A DNA stretch of 64,000 bases from Novibacillus thermophilus (GTDB lineage Bacteria; Bacillota; Bacilli; Thermoactinomycetales; Novibacillaceae): assembly GCF_002005165.1 (NCBI RefSeq), contig NZ_CP019699.1, positions 3,410,001-3,474,000 of the forward strand, in the 5' to 3' direction. Positions 1-10,178 of the stretch are shown piece by piece. How positions within the stretch are numbered: the stretch's first letter is position 1; each line of letters opens with the position of its first letter. The notes beneath the pieces are model-generated. The model worked only from the letters and a program-made list of their open reading frames with translations, was not told the DNA's origin and ran no database searches. Position numbers and translations under genes: made by a program.

Positions 1-35
1 TTTTTTAGGGCGGGAAAGAAAGGGGAAGTTAACTT

Positions 36-1085
36 TTGCAGAGGGATGAAAAACGGGTCGTCACCTGGAGCGTCATCGCCGCCTTGATCTTGATCAGTTA
101 TTTTGCTGTCCAAAAGTTTTGGGGACAGGAGTCTTCGATTCAGGCCTCGCTTAACGCTTCATTTGCCGAACGTGAGGTATCGCAAACGGCGCCGGAAAAG
201 GCTGTCGGGGATAAGGCCGTCCTCTCGTATTGGGAGGCGTTGGCTGGACAGGAAGAAGTGGACGTCTTTTTGCACGGAACTGAACAGACGGCTGACCGCG
301 TGATGTCCATCTTGGGAGACAGCTGGCCGGAAGAAGCCAGAGTGAACATCCATCACGAAAGGGATCGGGAACCTGACTTCATCGAGATGTGGCTGCAAAC
401 TGCCGAAACCGGCCCTTTATCGGAAAACAGTTGGGTCCTGCTGCAACAGGACGACTGGCAGGCTGAAACATTGACCACGCTGGAACGTGTAGTGCGGCAG
501 CTGTTAATCGAACAACCGCAACTGGCGATCACGATACTCTCCGAACGAAACGACGGCATAAAGCAAGACATCGATGCGTTCACCCGGACATACGGCGTGT
601 CCTGGACGACGGTTGACGAATTAGGACACGTTCTGCCGGACATCTCCCTCGCCCGTTTGCCGGACGAACCGGTGTTTGGCGGTGCAGCGGCACAAGAGGT
701 GAAACGCGTCGACTCAACCGATTGGTTTCACGGAAACGTCGAATTGCGTACCATCTCATCCGAAGACCATCCCTTCGTGTTCGACGAGTACTACGCCCTG
801 TTCGAACCGGATCATCAAGTTGACTTCGAAGTGGAAGGCGATGAAGTCGGTGTCGTTTACTTAACCGATGCGAACGGCGGCATCGGCGCCATTGACGTAA
901 ACGGCGAAACAGTCGGAGAAATCAACTGTTACAGCGAGGCACTGTCGCAACGAGTCGAGTGGGTCCCCCTCCCCGGTAACGGGGTCCAAACTCTTTCCAT
1001 CAACTATACGAGTGAACACAGCGAAAACGCCTCAGACAGCCAAGTGTTCGTCGCAGGTTTGATTGTACTGGAGGAAGAAGAGTAA
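36..1085 (+). CDS. Membrane-anchored protein of unknown function
   Basis: A 349-residue protein that starts at a TTG preceded by an AAAGGGGAAG ribosome site. Residues 8–28 form one hydrophobic segment after a short charged N-terminus, so the rest is probably outside the cell, held by an uncleaved signal anchor. The middle part (about 70–215) alternates strand-like and helix-like stretches and the C-terminal 120 residues look beta-rich and acidic. The layout recalls extracytoplasmic SGNH-like or carbohydrate-associated proteins, but no catalytic motif could be placed, so function is not assigned. The stop codon touches the 3' end of the group II intron, so the intron lies directly behind this gene in convergent orientation. 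Any upstream operon partners are outside the window. Confidence 0.75.
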   Translation: MQRDEKRVVTWSVIAALILISYFAVQKFWGQESSIQASLNASFAEREVSQTAPEKAVGDKAVLSYWEALAGQEEVDVFLHGTEQTADRVMSILGDSWPEEARVNIHHERDREPDFIEMWLQTAETGPLSENSWVLLQQDDWQAETLTTLERVVRQLLIEQPQLAITILSERNDGIKQDIDAFTRTYGVSWTTVDELGHVLPDISLARLPDEPVFGGAAAQEVKRVDSTDWFHGNVELRTISSEDHPFVFDEYYALFEPDHQVDFEVEGDEVGVVYLTDANGGIGAIDVNGETVGEINCYSEALSQRVEWVPLPGNGVQTLSINYTSEHSENASDSQVFVAGLIVLEEEE

Positions 1086-1156
1086 TCGAGTAGGAGGGGG
1101 CGGCTAGCCCCCGTCCTCTCACACCACCTAGCATGCGGGTCCGCACTAGGCGGTTC
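1085..1156 (-). ncRNA. Group II intron domains V and VI (3' end)
   Basis: On the minus strand the segment 1156–1122 can fold as the domain V hairpin: GAACCGCC pairs near its far end with GGTGGTGTG around a GCGGACCCGC core. Domain VI follows as a GC hairpin (GGGGGC/GCCCCC) and a CCTACTCGAT tail that supplies the branch-point A. The maturase stop codon lies inside domain V. This part of the ribozyme looks intact by eye. Confidence 0.75.
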
Positions 1157-1422
1157 CAAAAGGTTGACGAAGTTCCATATAACGAAAAAGCATACTCTTC
1201 AGCCCTTTCGCTTCCCAGTAGGAAGTCGGAAGGGCATTGTTTGTGTTCCGGGACATTTCCCATGGTCCTCGGCGGGAATTGGCCATCATGAAGCAGGCCC
1301 ATTCTGGTACGCCAAGGGCCCTAAGTTCACGAAGACGGGTTCTGACCCGTTTCCATTGTTTCCATAGGCACATCCTCAGTCTGCGCCGAATCCATTGGTC
1401 GAATCTTTCACAGTGCGTCTTC
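1146..1422 (-). pseudogene. Group II intron reverse transcriptase/maturase, C-terminal fragment
   Basis: About 92 codons are left of the C-terminal thumb/maturase and DNA-binding part. Recognisable pieces are QWIRRRLRMCLWKQWKRV, MMANSRRGPWEMSRN and the terminal YWEAKGLKS and RYMELRQPFGTA. All are typical of class C intron maturases. The fragment begins exactly at the IS21 end at 1423. The piece that should precede it (palm YADD motif and maturase X domain) is not found anywhere in the window, so the IS21 insertion went with a deletion. The stop codon is inside intron domain V. Confidence 0.85.
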
Positions 1423-1523
1423 TGTCAACACCAATTGAAAATTCCCCAAAAATAACGTTTTAAAATTCCCCAGTTTCATCATTGAATGCATGTCCATATC
1501 CCTTTGTTGTTTTCAGCATCACC

Positions 1524-1532
1524 CCTTTCAGG
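1524..1532. repeat. Nine-base target duplication of the IS256 element
   Basis: CCTTTCAGG occurs here and again at 2924–2932, directly flanking the IS256-family element. Eight- or nine-base duplications are usual for this family, so the copy came in by transposition into IS21 DNA and the junctions have not changed since. Confidence 0.8.
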
Positions 1533-2923
1533 AGTTAAGTCCTTATAATTGTGTAAAATGGATTCCTTAAAAATAAAGGAGCCAATTTCAAAATCCTCGG
1601 TTAGAATGGAGTTGTCGGAAATACCATTCTGGAGAGGAGAATTTTGAAATGGCTCAATACCAGATTACCGTAGATCAAGAACTTTTGCAGCAACTTTTTT
1701 TAGGACATTCAAAAGACGCTGGTGTAGCGAAATTACTGGAATCGGTATTAAACCAAATTCTCCAAGCGCAGGTGACCGAACAGCTGGCAGCTGAACGCTA
1801 TGAACGCACGGATTCCCGTCAAGGCTATCGCAATGGATCCTATCCTCATCAATTAACCACTCGGGTGGGGACCATTACGTTACGTGTTCCACGGATTCGA
1901 AACGGTCAGTTCTCCACTGAACTGTTTGCCCGTTACCAACGGAGCGAGCAAGCTTTGGTGTTGGCTTTGATGGAAATGGTCGTGAATGGGGTTTCCACAC
2001 GTAAAGTGACTCAGATTACCGAAGAGCTTTGCGGCACTCATTTTTCCAAGTCCACCGTTTCAGACCTGTGCAAAAGGCTTGATCCTATTGTGGAGGCTTG
2101 GAATTATCGTCCGCTTTCAGACCGCCGGTTCCCGTTTGTGCTGGTGGATGCCTTGTACCTCAAAGTCCGTGAGGATGGCCGGGTACGGTCCAGAGGAGTG
2201 ATGATAGGAATCGGTGTCAACACAGACGGTTACCGGGAAGTCTTGGGGATCATGACCGGTGACACGGAATCGGAAGCCAGCTGGAGCGAATTTTTCAGTT
2301 GGTTAAAACAACGTGGTCTTGGTGGTGTCGATTTGATCACCTCTGATGACCATGGCGGTTTAGTCCGTGCCATTCGTCACCATTTCCAAGGGGTCACCTG
2401 GCAACGCTGTCAAACCCATTTGATGCGTAATATTCTGGATGCCACACCAAAAGCGCTGAGAGACGAAGTTCATCGCCATGTCCGTGGCATCCTGGATGCA
2501 GCGGATATCGAAACAGCCAGAATGCTTTTGAACGAAACGCTGAAAGTCTTTGAAGAGAAAGCGCCTAAAGCCATGCGTATTTTGGAAAACGGGTTTGATG
2601 ATGCCACCGCCGTTTTGGCTTTCCCTGAGAAGTACCGTAAGCGACTGCGTACCACCAACAGCGTCGAGCGGTTGAACGAAGAAATCCGCAGACGGGAACG
2701 TGTGATTCGCATTTTTCCCAACCGCCAATCGGTGATTCGTCTGTTGGGGGCCTTACTCATGGAACAGGATGAGAAGTGGGCCAGTGGTCGGAAATACCTC
2801 GATATGGAAGATTACTTCACCTGGCGCAAAAGCCATTCAGCAAAAACACATAGTAAGGTGACACGCATCATGTAGGCAGCTTATCTAACCGAGGAGCTTT
2901 TTACACACAATTTTGGACTTGAT
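1533..2923 (+). mobile_element. IS256-family insertion sequence, apparently complete
   Basis: The element is about 1.39 kb. It has imperfect terminal inverted repeats: AGTTAAGTCC and AATTGTGTAAAA at the left, matching ATCAAGTCC and AATTGTGTGTAAAA read from the right end. One full-length transposase gene fills it and a nine-base direct repeat flanks it. It is the youngest layer of the nest, because it interrupts IS21 sequence that itself interrupts the group II intron, and it is the only layer with an undamaged gene. Confidence 0.85.
1649..2875 (+). CDS. IS256/Mutator-family transposase
   Basis: A 408-residue transposase that cuts and joins the ends of its own element. The DDE catalytic set can be placed at D167 (in LVDALYLKV), D233 (in TSDDHGG) and E340 (in TTNSVERLNEE). 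The region between contains the C/H pair of QRCQTHLMRN common in this family. Length is normal for IS256-type proteins and there is no frameshift. It starts at an ATG with a GAGAGGAG site just upstream at 1631–1638. Genes of this kind are often present in many copies, so identical copies elsewhere in the genome are likely. Confidence 0.95.
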   Translation: MAQYQITVDQELLQQLFLGHSKDAGVAKLLESVLNQILQAQVTEQLAAERYERTDSRQGYRNGSYPHQLTTRVGTITLRVPRIRNGQFSTELFARYQRSEQALVLALMEMVVNGVSTRKVTQITEELCGTHFSKSTVSDLCKRLDPIVEAWNYRPLSDRRFPFVLVDALYLKVREDGRVRSRGVMIGIGVNTDGYREVLGIMTGDTESEASWSEFFSWLKQRGLGGVDLITSDDHGGLVRAIRHHFQGVTWQRCQTHLMRNILDATPKALRDEVHRHVRGILDAADIETARMLLNETLKVFEEKAPKAMRILENGFDDATAVLAFPEKYRKRLRTTNSVERLNEEIRRRERVIRIFPNRQSVIRLLGALLMEQDEKWASGRKYLDMEDYFTWRKSHSAKTHSKVTRIM

Positions 2924-2998
2924 CCTTTCAGGTAGATAAGTGTTGGAGTGCTGTTGTGCTTTCCTTTCCCCCGAGGGGAAAAGGGATGGTTAGAAAAT

Positions 2999-3762
<764 letters not shown>

Positions 3763-3766
<4 letters not shown>

Positions 3767-4805
3767 GACAGGATCGCCGCCTCTTCCGCGAACTGATCGT
3801 AATCTTCAAGGGATCGTTCGCTCACTTCCGGCACCGGTGACGACACAAGGCGCGGTTGGTATTCGGCAGGCCGCCTTGTGGGATGTTGCCGGAGCCCTTT
3901 TATATGTTCAAGATGGAAGACGACTTGATGGCGGCCGCTCGCTTTCATGTGCTCCGCGATGAGTGTCCCACCTGCGTAAATCCGGATCCAGCCGTTTTTG
4001 TCATCTTGAAGAGACACGGTTTGCCCGACCCATTCAAACGGAACGGAATAACGATTCGCCTGGTACGAGACTAAACTGTCGGCGCTCACTTTGCGGCGAT
4101 GGCGTTCGACGGTTTCAAACGGCACGAAGTTAAAACGTTTCAGTCCCTCTTTGCGCCAACGTTCCAGCGGGACTTCATGGGTCGTGCCGTGCACCCGCAC
4201 GTTTGCCACGGTATCCATCCATCGCCGAATCTGTAGATTCAGGTCGTGAAGGTTTTCGAATTCCCGTACGCGCGGCCAGAAGTTATGTTTGACGTATTTT
4301 ACGCCGTTCTCCACTTTCCCTTTCGTTCGAGCCCGGTAAGGTTGACAGCGTTTGAGGATGAAGCCGTGATGTGCGGCAAAGGCCGCAAACCGCTCGTTCC
4401 AAATGACTCCCCCGTTCTCATCCTGACCGGTCACCACCGTTTTCATGTTGTCGTACAGAACCGTTCGTGTGATCCCGTTAAAATACTGCATCGCGCGTAG
4501 ATGACAGCCCATGAGGGTTTCCAGTTTCTCGTCTTCCGTAAATTCGACGTATAGCATCCGCGAGTAGCACAGGACCATGGTAAAGATGTACAACCGTTTT
4601 TTTCGGCCGTTCCAGTCGACGCTGACACGCCCCCAATCCACTTGGGCTTGTTCGCCGGGCGGTGTTTCAAAGCGAACGGTGGCCTTTTCCCGGATGACCG
4701 CCGAATTGTTTTGCGATCGCGCCCCAGTTCATTAGCGATTTGGGTAATGTTCATCCCCTTTTGCTTCATGTCTTTGATCATAAAAAACTCCCCATTCTTG
4801 ATCAT
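3763..4805 (-). pseudogene. istA: IS21 transposase IstA, internally deleted and frameshifted
   Basis: The N-terminal helix-turn-helix is in one frame, starting at the ATG at 4805 and running to GRDRKTIRR. The DDE integrase core and C-terminus are in another frame from about 4690 (ATVRFETPP, QVDWGRVSVDW) to the stop at 3763. Roughly 60–70 residues that normally join these parts are missing. The rest of the core is recognisable, including TVLYDNMKT and the RTKGKVENGVKYVK stretch with the catalytic Glu. The gene cannot make a working transposase. Confidence 0.85.
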
Positions 4806-4893
4806 GGACGTTTCTCTCCTCCCGGAGAGATTGTCCGTTTTTGGTGGGGAATTTTCAACTGTTACTATTGGGGATTTTACCACCGTTATTTAC

Positions 4894-5579
4894 ATACTCC
4901 GTTGACCATGACTCCGGCGTTGAGGTACACCCGGATGAGTTTCAGGTCTCGCTTGTCCTTCTCCCTTCTTGCTACCCTCCCCATGAGCATGTCGTGGTTT
5001 ACTCGGTCAAAGCACTTCTCTAAGTCCAAGTCCACAACCCATCTGTATCCACTCTGGATATAGCGCTGGGCTTGAAGGACCGCATCATGGGCTCGCTTCC
5101 CTGGTCGGAAGCCGTAGCTGTCCCATGAGAAGTGAGCATCGAAGATCGGATGCATCACTTGCAGCAGGGCTTGCTGGAGGAGCCGGTCCATCGCGGTCGG
5201 GATCCCTAGAAGCCTCACGCCGCCTCCAGGTTTGGGGATTTCCACCCGTTTGACTGGCGCGGGTTTGTAGGTTCCCGCTAGGAGCTCTGCTTTCACCTGT
5301 GCCCAGTGTGTGTTCAGGTAAGCCTGCAGTTCAGCTACCGTTACTCCGTCCACTCCGGGCGCTCCTCCGTTTCGGACCACTCGCTTGTTATGCGAGCAAG
5401 AGATTTTCTCTCTCAAGCATCCTGTCCAGCAAGTCGTTATGGTCTTCGCGAGAGGAAGGGGCGACTTGTGCCGGAGAAGAGCTCGGCGCTCCAACATACC
5501 CTCGCGGCTTCACCGCTGCTCTCTGTTGGCAGCTCCCTTGCGGGATATTCTGCTGTCTGCGCTCTTCTCTCGAACGCAT
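4894..5579 (-). pseudogene. Group II intron reverse transcriptase, N-terminal part with frameshift
   Basis: The frame starts at 5579 with the typical intron-protein N-terminus MRSREERRQQNIPQGS and runs to LERENLLLA near 5390. A one-base insertion then shifts it, and the protein continues in the next frame: APGVDGVTVAEL, the fingers motif KPGGGVRLLGIPT, and YGFRPGKRAHDAV with the palm motif VVDLDLEKCFD. It stops at AGVMVNGV, where the IS21 end at 4894 adds a stop. The YADD active site lies beyond the break and is lost. A ribosome site (AAAGGAGAG) precedes the start. Confidence 0.85.
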
Positions 5580-5986
5580 CGGTTTCCTCTCTCCTTTCGG
5601 TTCGGCCCTTCCGCTTTCCGGCGCCCCGTACTTGCGTACTATGGCCTCTGCTGACTCCTGCGGATTCAGCGCAGCCTCTCGACTGCGGTTACGATGTTAC
5701 TTCGCGTGTTCCGCAGGCCTCCCCAGATAAGAGCGTCATCTTTCCGCCCGCGATCACTGGAGTTTACAGGATGAGCCCTTGGCGGCTTTGGATTTCGTTG
5801 TGTTCTGGCAACTCATCCGACTAATCCTGCCTCAAATCCAGTTCGTGTACCTTGACCCGTGCGTTTGTCTCCGGCTTCCTTCAGATTCCGCCTCGCGACG
5901 GACACCCTTGCCTTTGACTACGGTAGGCGCTCGCCAGCCCCCGTTCGGGACTTTCACCCTATAGATGACGCCCATGCTGGGCGTAC
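5580..5986 (-). ncRNA. Group II intron 5' ribozyme region (domains I–IV)
   Basis: About 400 bases lie between the intron start (GTACGCCCAGC, then AGGGTGAAAGTCCCG) and the maturase start codon. The length fits the compact 5' half of class C introns. The region has no protein-coding character on either strand and is rich in short GC helices. I did not fold it base by base. Confidence 0.65.
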
Positions 5987-5988
5987 AG

Positions 5989-6024
5989 AAAAAGCCCCGT
6001 CTCACTTTGACTGTGAGACGGGGC
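5989..6024 (-). terminator. pgcA transcription terminator, landing site of the intron
   Basis: On the minus strand a 12-bp perfect stem (GCCCCGTCTCAC with GTGAGACGGGGC, seven-base loop) is followed by TTTTT. It is about 75 bp downstream of the pgcA stop. The group II intron begins three bases after the T-run. Confidence 0.9.
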
Positions 6025-6099
6025 GCACAAATTTTAATTGATCATCCGTTTATCTTGGCAGTATTCCAGATCGTCAAACTTCTTTTAAGCACGTATCGT

Positions 6100-7836
6100 T
6101 TATTCGGCCATTCCGGTCAACTCCAGAACGCTTGCCTTAAGCGCTTTGAGCTTTTGCGCTGCATCATCTGCCGATATCCCCTTCACCGAGAAGTACAATT
6201 TCACCTTCGGTTCAGTTCCGGACGGTCGAATGCAGAACCACGATCCATCTGCCAGCGTGTACCGCAAAACGTTTGACTTCGGAAGGCCCGTATCCGTCTC
6301 TTTCCCCGACGAGATATGTTTGCGGGAACGGTGTAAATAATCTTCCGCCACCGTCACGCGTTGTCCGGCTAAGTCCGTCGGCGCCTCTTTGCGGAAGGAA
6401 TCGAGCATGGCATCCATTTTTTCAGCGCCGCTCTTACCCTTGAACGTGAGGGACACGAGGTCTTCCCGATAGTATCCGTATGTTTTAAACAAGTGCTGCA
6501 GCTGCTCGTACAGCGTCTTGCCCTGTGCTTTGTAGTAAGCCGCCATCTCCGCCGCCATGAGACACGCTTGCACGCCGTCTTTGTCTCGGGCAAAGTCGCC
6601 GATCAAATAGCCGTAACTTTCCTCGTAACCGAAAAGAAAAGTGTGTTCACCCGTTTCGTGGAATTCTTTTATTTTTTCCCCGATGAACTTGAATCCCGTC
6701 AACGTGTCAATCGTGGTCAAACCGTAGTGGGAAGCAATGTCCCGACCGAGTTCTGACGTGACAATCGTCTTCAGCACGACGCCGTTTTCAGGCAGCGACT
6801 GTTGTGCCTGTCGCTGGGAGAGGATGTACTCCAAGAGTAAGGCTCCCAACTGATTGCCCGTCAAAACCGTGTATTCTCCGGTTTCGTCCTTCACTGCGAC
6901 TCCGACCCGGTCAGTGTCGGGGTCCGTCGCCATCAACAAGTCAGCTCCCGTCTCTTTTCCCAGCTCCATCGCCAGCGCAAATGCCGCGTGTTCCTCCGGA
7001 TTGGGGGAATCCACTGTGGAAAAAGCCGCATCCGGTTTCGCCTGTTCCTCCACGATGGCCACGTTGCGAAAGCCGAAGTTCTTCAACCCTTCCCGCACCG
7101 GCACATACCCCGTCCCGTGGAGCGGCGTGTACACGATGCAGAGGTCTCGTTGTTCGCGAATCGCATCGGGATTGAGGGACAACGCCTTTAAATGCCGCTG
7201 GTAAGCGTCATCGATGTCCTGCCCGATTGTTTCATACAACCCGCGTTCGACCGCCTCCCGTTTATCCATCACGTCTATGCTCAATTCATCCGGTACTTGT
7301 TCCAATTCTGCTGTAATCGCATCAGCCACAGCCGGCACCACTTGCCCACCGTCCGGGCCGTACACCTTGTACCCGTTGTACTCGGGCGGGTTGTGACTTG
7401 CCGTGATGACAATCCCGGCCGCTGCCTGAAGTTCTCGAACGGCAAAAGAAAGCTCCGGCGTCGGACGCAAACCGTCGAACACGTACGCCTTAATCCCGTT
7501 CCTGGCCAGCACAAGGGCCGCCTCATCGGCAAATTCAGCCGATTTGTACCGGCAGTCGTAGGCGATGGCCACCCCTTGGGCTTTCGTATGGGGACCTTGT
7601 TTTAACAGGTAGCGGGCCAACCCTTCCGTCGCCTTGCGCACCGTGTACACATTGATGCGGTTGGTCCCTGCGCCGATGATACCGCGCATGCCTCCGGTGC
7701 CGAATTCCAGTGACTTGTAGAACCGATCTTGAATCGCTTCCTCATCACCGCGAATCTGTTCCAACTCGGCCTTCAATTCCCCGTCCAAAGAGGCAAAGCC
7801 TGTCCATTTCCGGTATAGCTCAAGACTCGTTGCCAC
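6100..7836 (-). CDS. pgcA: Alpha-phosphoglucomutase / phosphomannomutase
   Basis: Interconverts glucose 1-phosphate and glucose 6-phosphate in the cytoplasm, feeding UDP-glucose and wall-polymer synthesis. The phosphoserine loop is [17 protein letters not shown], the metal loop is [13 protein letters not shown] and the sugar-binding loop is FGYEESYGY. The C-terminal phosphate-binding loop is [12 protein letters not shown] prefer the GTG at 7836, which follows AGAGGGAG, giving 578 residues, close to the 581 of B. subtilis PgcA. An in-frame ATG at 7902 would add a non-conserved leader. It is a single gene with its own terminator. Confidence 0.95.
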   Translation of the reverse strand: MATSLELYRKWTGFASLDGELKAELEQIRGDEEAIQDRFYKSLEFGTGGMRGIIGAGTNRINVYTVRKATEGLARYLLKQGPHTKAQGVAIAYDCRYKSAEFADEAALVLARNGIKAYVFDGLRPTPELSFAVRELQAAAGIVITASHNPPEYNGYKVYGPDGGQVVPAVADAITAELEQVPDELSIDVMDKREAVERGLYETIGQDIDDAYQRHLKALSLNPDAIREQRDLCIVYTPLHGTGYVPVREGLKNFGFRNVAIVEEQAKPDAAFSTVDSPNPEEHAAFALAMELGKETGADLLMATDPDTDRVGVAVKDETGEYTVLTGNQLGALLLEYILSQRQAQQSLPENGVVLKTIVTSELGRDIASHYGLTTIDTLTGFKFIGEKIKEFHETGEHTFLFGYEESYGYLIGDFARDKDGVQACLMAAEMAAYYKAQGKTLYEQLQHLFKTYGYYREDLVSLTFKGKSGAEKMDAMLDSFRKEAPTDLAGQRVTVAEDYLHRSRKHISSGKETDTGLPKSNVLRYTLADGSWFCIRPSGTEPKVKLYFSVKGISADDAAQKLKALKASVLELTGMAE

Positions 7837-8071
7837 ACAATCTCCCTCTTTCGACCAGTATTTCCCTTTGATATGATACCACAACTGGGAGGAGGGGCTC
7901 ACTTAAAGCCCACCAGATTTCAACGATATCCACCCCTCCGATTCTACGAAAAAAAGCACTTCGTCCATTTAATCTGCTTTAAATACTGGGCTTCAAGAAC
8001 TTGTGTCTAAGGCAGATGTTGAAGATTCACCCGAGACGTTTGAAGAACATTCCGTTGCGTTTGTCCTCAAA

Positions 8072-8806
8072 TTAGCCAACTGACGATTCGTCCCGAATCT
8101 TGACCGCCCTTTCCGGAAAATCGGTAAAAATGCCCGCGCAACCAGCGTCCTTGAAACGGCGAATATGTGCCGCCTTGTTGACGGTGAAAGGGCGAACCGG
8201 CATGCCATTCTGCTGCGCCCCCTGCAAAAATTCCGGGACCGCCACCGGCAAGTAGCAGTGCAGCCCGTTCGCGCCGATCGACCGAGCGTAGTGCCACGGC
8301 TCATACAAGCCTTCCATAAATAAAATGGCCGTCTCCACATCCGAGTAGTTGCGGTGGACATCGACCAAGCTGTAATGGTTGAAAGAGGAGAGGATCACCC
8401 GCTCTTCCATCCGGTATTGCCGTACTAGTCGCACCACGCCATCCTCTAGTCCGGCGTGGCGCACGGCCCCGTTCTTTAACTCAATGTTCAGCTCCAGTGA
8501 AGTCCCGGAAATCCAGTCCAGCACTTCTTCTAAAGTCGGGATGCGGAGCCCGGAGAACTCCTCTGAAAACCATCCGCCAAAGTCTAACTCCTTAATTTCA
8601 TCCAAAGTGAAGTCTTTCACCCATCCTGTTCCGTTGCTCGTCCGGTCAACCTTCGCATCGTGCACAATGACGAGGGCACCATCTTTCGTCATCTGAACGT
8701 CCAGCTCGATACCGTCTGCTCCTGCGCGGTACGCCTCTTCAAAAGCCGGCATCGTATTCTCCGGATGCGTTCCGGAAGAACCTCGGTGAGCTAATATTTT
8801 CATCAC
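8072..8806 (-). CDS. Glycerophosphodiester phosphodiesterase family protein
   Basis: A 244-residue GDPD-fold enzyme, expected to hydrolyse glycerophosphodiesters from phospholipid turnover to glycerol 3-phosphate and an alcohol. The signature HRG(S)SGTHPENTMPAF is at the N-terminus with catalytic His and Arg. The metal ligands GIELDVQMTKDG and the second His in IVHDAKVDRTSNG follow, and NIELKN, HCYL and VRPFTVN complete the barrel. There is no signal peptide, so it is a cytoplasmic type like Bacillus YhdW/YqiK rather than secreted GlpQ. A single-gene transcript is likely, since it stands between pgcA and the divergent VanZ gene. Confidence 0.9.
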   Translation of the reverse strand: MMKILAHRGSSGTHPENTMPAFEEAYRAGADGIELDVQMTKDGALVIVHDAKVDRTSNGTGWVKDFTLDEIKELDFGGWFSEEFSGLRIPTLEEVLDWISGTSLELNIELKNGAVRHAGLEDGVVRLVRQYRMEERVILSSFNHYSLVDVHRNYSDVETAILFMEGLYEPWHYARSIGANGLHCYLPVAVPEFLQGAQQNGMPVRPFTVNKAAHIRRFKDAGCAGIFTDFPERAVKIRDESSVG

Positions 8807-9197
8807 GGCCTCATCATCCCTCTCCTCAACCAGCCGGTCGTATTGCTATTACCATTATATACGCCAATATGGAGTCAAGCCACGTACGACAGCGGCCTAA
8901 ATACACGGAATAGTTTAGTTAAAACCGCATCACGACACGGGATCTCATGTTATCATGACATAGAATAACACCCCATCCGAACCTTCACAATCCACACGAC
9001 AAAAAGTGTAAGTCCTTGCTACCCAGTAAAAAAGGTTTTATCTTATGGTGGTGTTCTTTTATCCATCGGGACTGGGATCAGTCCATCGACGCAAGCCGTT
9101 TAGTTCAGATACAACCCATCTTAGGCGTTTACCACCGGATGGCCAACTGGCAGCAAATGAGCTTGCGACAAGGATCAAAGAAAAGAAAGGATGGGAC
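8807..9197. other. Intergenic region with an open frame of uncertain status
   Basis: The VanZ-family reading frame stays open upstream to an ATG at 9045 on the plus strand. The 50 residues so gained include LPPDGQLAANELATRIKEKK, which is protein-like, but no ribosome site precedes 9045. This may be the tail of a decayed gene fused in frame. Nothing else was recognised in the segment beyond AT-rich promoter-like DNA around 8930–8975. Confidence 0.4.
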
Positions 9198-9815
9198 ATG
9201 GAAATGCTCACGAACTTTGAACGGAAACTGGACGAGTGGATCGAACAGAAAAAGGTCGAAGGTTTGGAGATAGGGGATAAAAAAGAATGCAGAAGAAAGG
9301 GAACAAAGCCAACACTCATGAAGACGCTAGTGACAGGGCTTCTCACAATTGGTCGTTGGATTCTCCGTTTGTCGCCTTTCGCCTACATGGGAGTGATCTG
9401 GCATCTTTCCAGTCAACCGAGTGATGCCGTCGTCCAACTGGGACCGTACGACAGCGTGATCAAAGAAAGCCTGCATTTGGTGGAGTTTGCCATCCTATAC
9501 GCATTATCGATACTGGCTTTCTTGACATTCGGTCCTTTAAGCCACCGGCGGAACTGCATCGCCGTTGTGTTGGCCATCGCGTACGGGGGAGTGGACGAAT
9601 TACACCAGTTCTTCGTTCCGTCGCGCTCTGCGGACATCGTGGATGTGTTAAAGGACGTCATCGGCGTCTGCGTTGTCTCGTTCATCGTCTATCGCTCCTA
9701 TTTTGGCAACAACCGCCGCTCTAACGTCAACCGCATTTTGCGCGCTGTCACCCGCACCTTCGCGCCTTCAAAACAGCACCATTCACCGAGTGGTCACACG
9801 TTTCATAAGAGATAG
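9198..9815 (+). CDS. VanZ-family membrane protein
   Basis: The core from about residue 45 has the VanZ pattern: a first membrane helix ending in YMGVIWHLSSQPS, a helix with KESLHLVEFAILYALS, a third around AVVLAIAYGGVDELHQFFVPSRSA, and a last helix VLKDVIGVCVVSFIVY. The conserved H-x2-E-F and D-E-x-H-Q-x4-P-x-R motifs are present. The function of VanZ domains outside teicoplanin resistance is not settled. The ATG at 9198 has AAAGG six bases before it; the ATG at 9318 is nearer the domain start but lacks a close ribosome site. The C-terminus is basic and probably cytoplasmic. Confidence 0.75.
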   Translation: MEMLTNFERKLDEWIEQKKVEGLEIGDKKECRRKGTKPTLMKTLVTGLLTIGRWILRLSPFAYMGVIWHLSSQPSDAVVQLGPYDSVIKESLHLVEFAILYALSILAFLTFGPLSHRRNCIAVVLAIAYGGVDELHQFFVPSRSADIVDVLKDVIGVCVVSFIVYRSYFGNNRRSNVNRILRAVTRTFAPSKQHHSPSGHTFHKR

Positions 9816-9821
9816 TCGCGT

Positions 9822-10034
9822 TCACCAGAAGCGTACTTCCCGCTGCGTGATATTTTTTTCTCTGTGGCTCCACAAATACCTTGCCATTCTAAAAATAATG
9901 CCTCCTAATACTGCCGCGCAGGTGAGCCATACCAATGTGTAAATTACGTGATGGGTTAGCAATTTGTGAACATTTAAAATTTCCTCCACTTTCCCATGGC
10001 GACTGCCGAACCGTGCGTTCTTCATCTTCTTCAC
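9822..10034 (-). CDS. Small single-pass membrane protein, unknown function
   Basis: About 70 residues from a GTG at 10034 placed six bases behind GGAGGG; the frame is open to an ATG at 10058. One hydrophobic segment (TLVWLTCAAVLGGIIF) is flanked by basic residues, with a basic C-terminal tail. It is convergent with the VanZ gene and divergent from the sigma factor gene. I do not recognise a family. The strong ribosome site and clean membrane helix are the only support. Confidence 0.5.
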   Translation of the reverse strand: MKKMKNARFGSRHGKVEEILNVHKLLTHHVIYTLVWLTCAAVLGGIIFRMARYLWSHREKNITQREVRFW

Positions 10035-10178
10035 TAAACGCCCTCCCCATTGCATCATTTTAAATTCCCAAACACGCGTTTGCTGACCGAATTGGTCACC
10101 ATGGAAGGGTTATGATGACCCAAAGCATCTAAAGCCGAAACCTTCAGAACCTAAAGACAAGAAAGGTATGAAGCTGTC

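Noticed and set aside
1164-1455. Plus-strand open frames of 67–72 codons
   Set aside because: They are the antisense of the group II maturase C-terminal fragment and the IS21 end.
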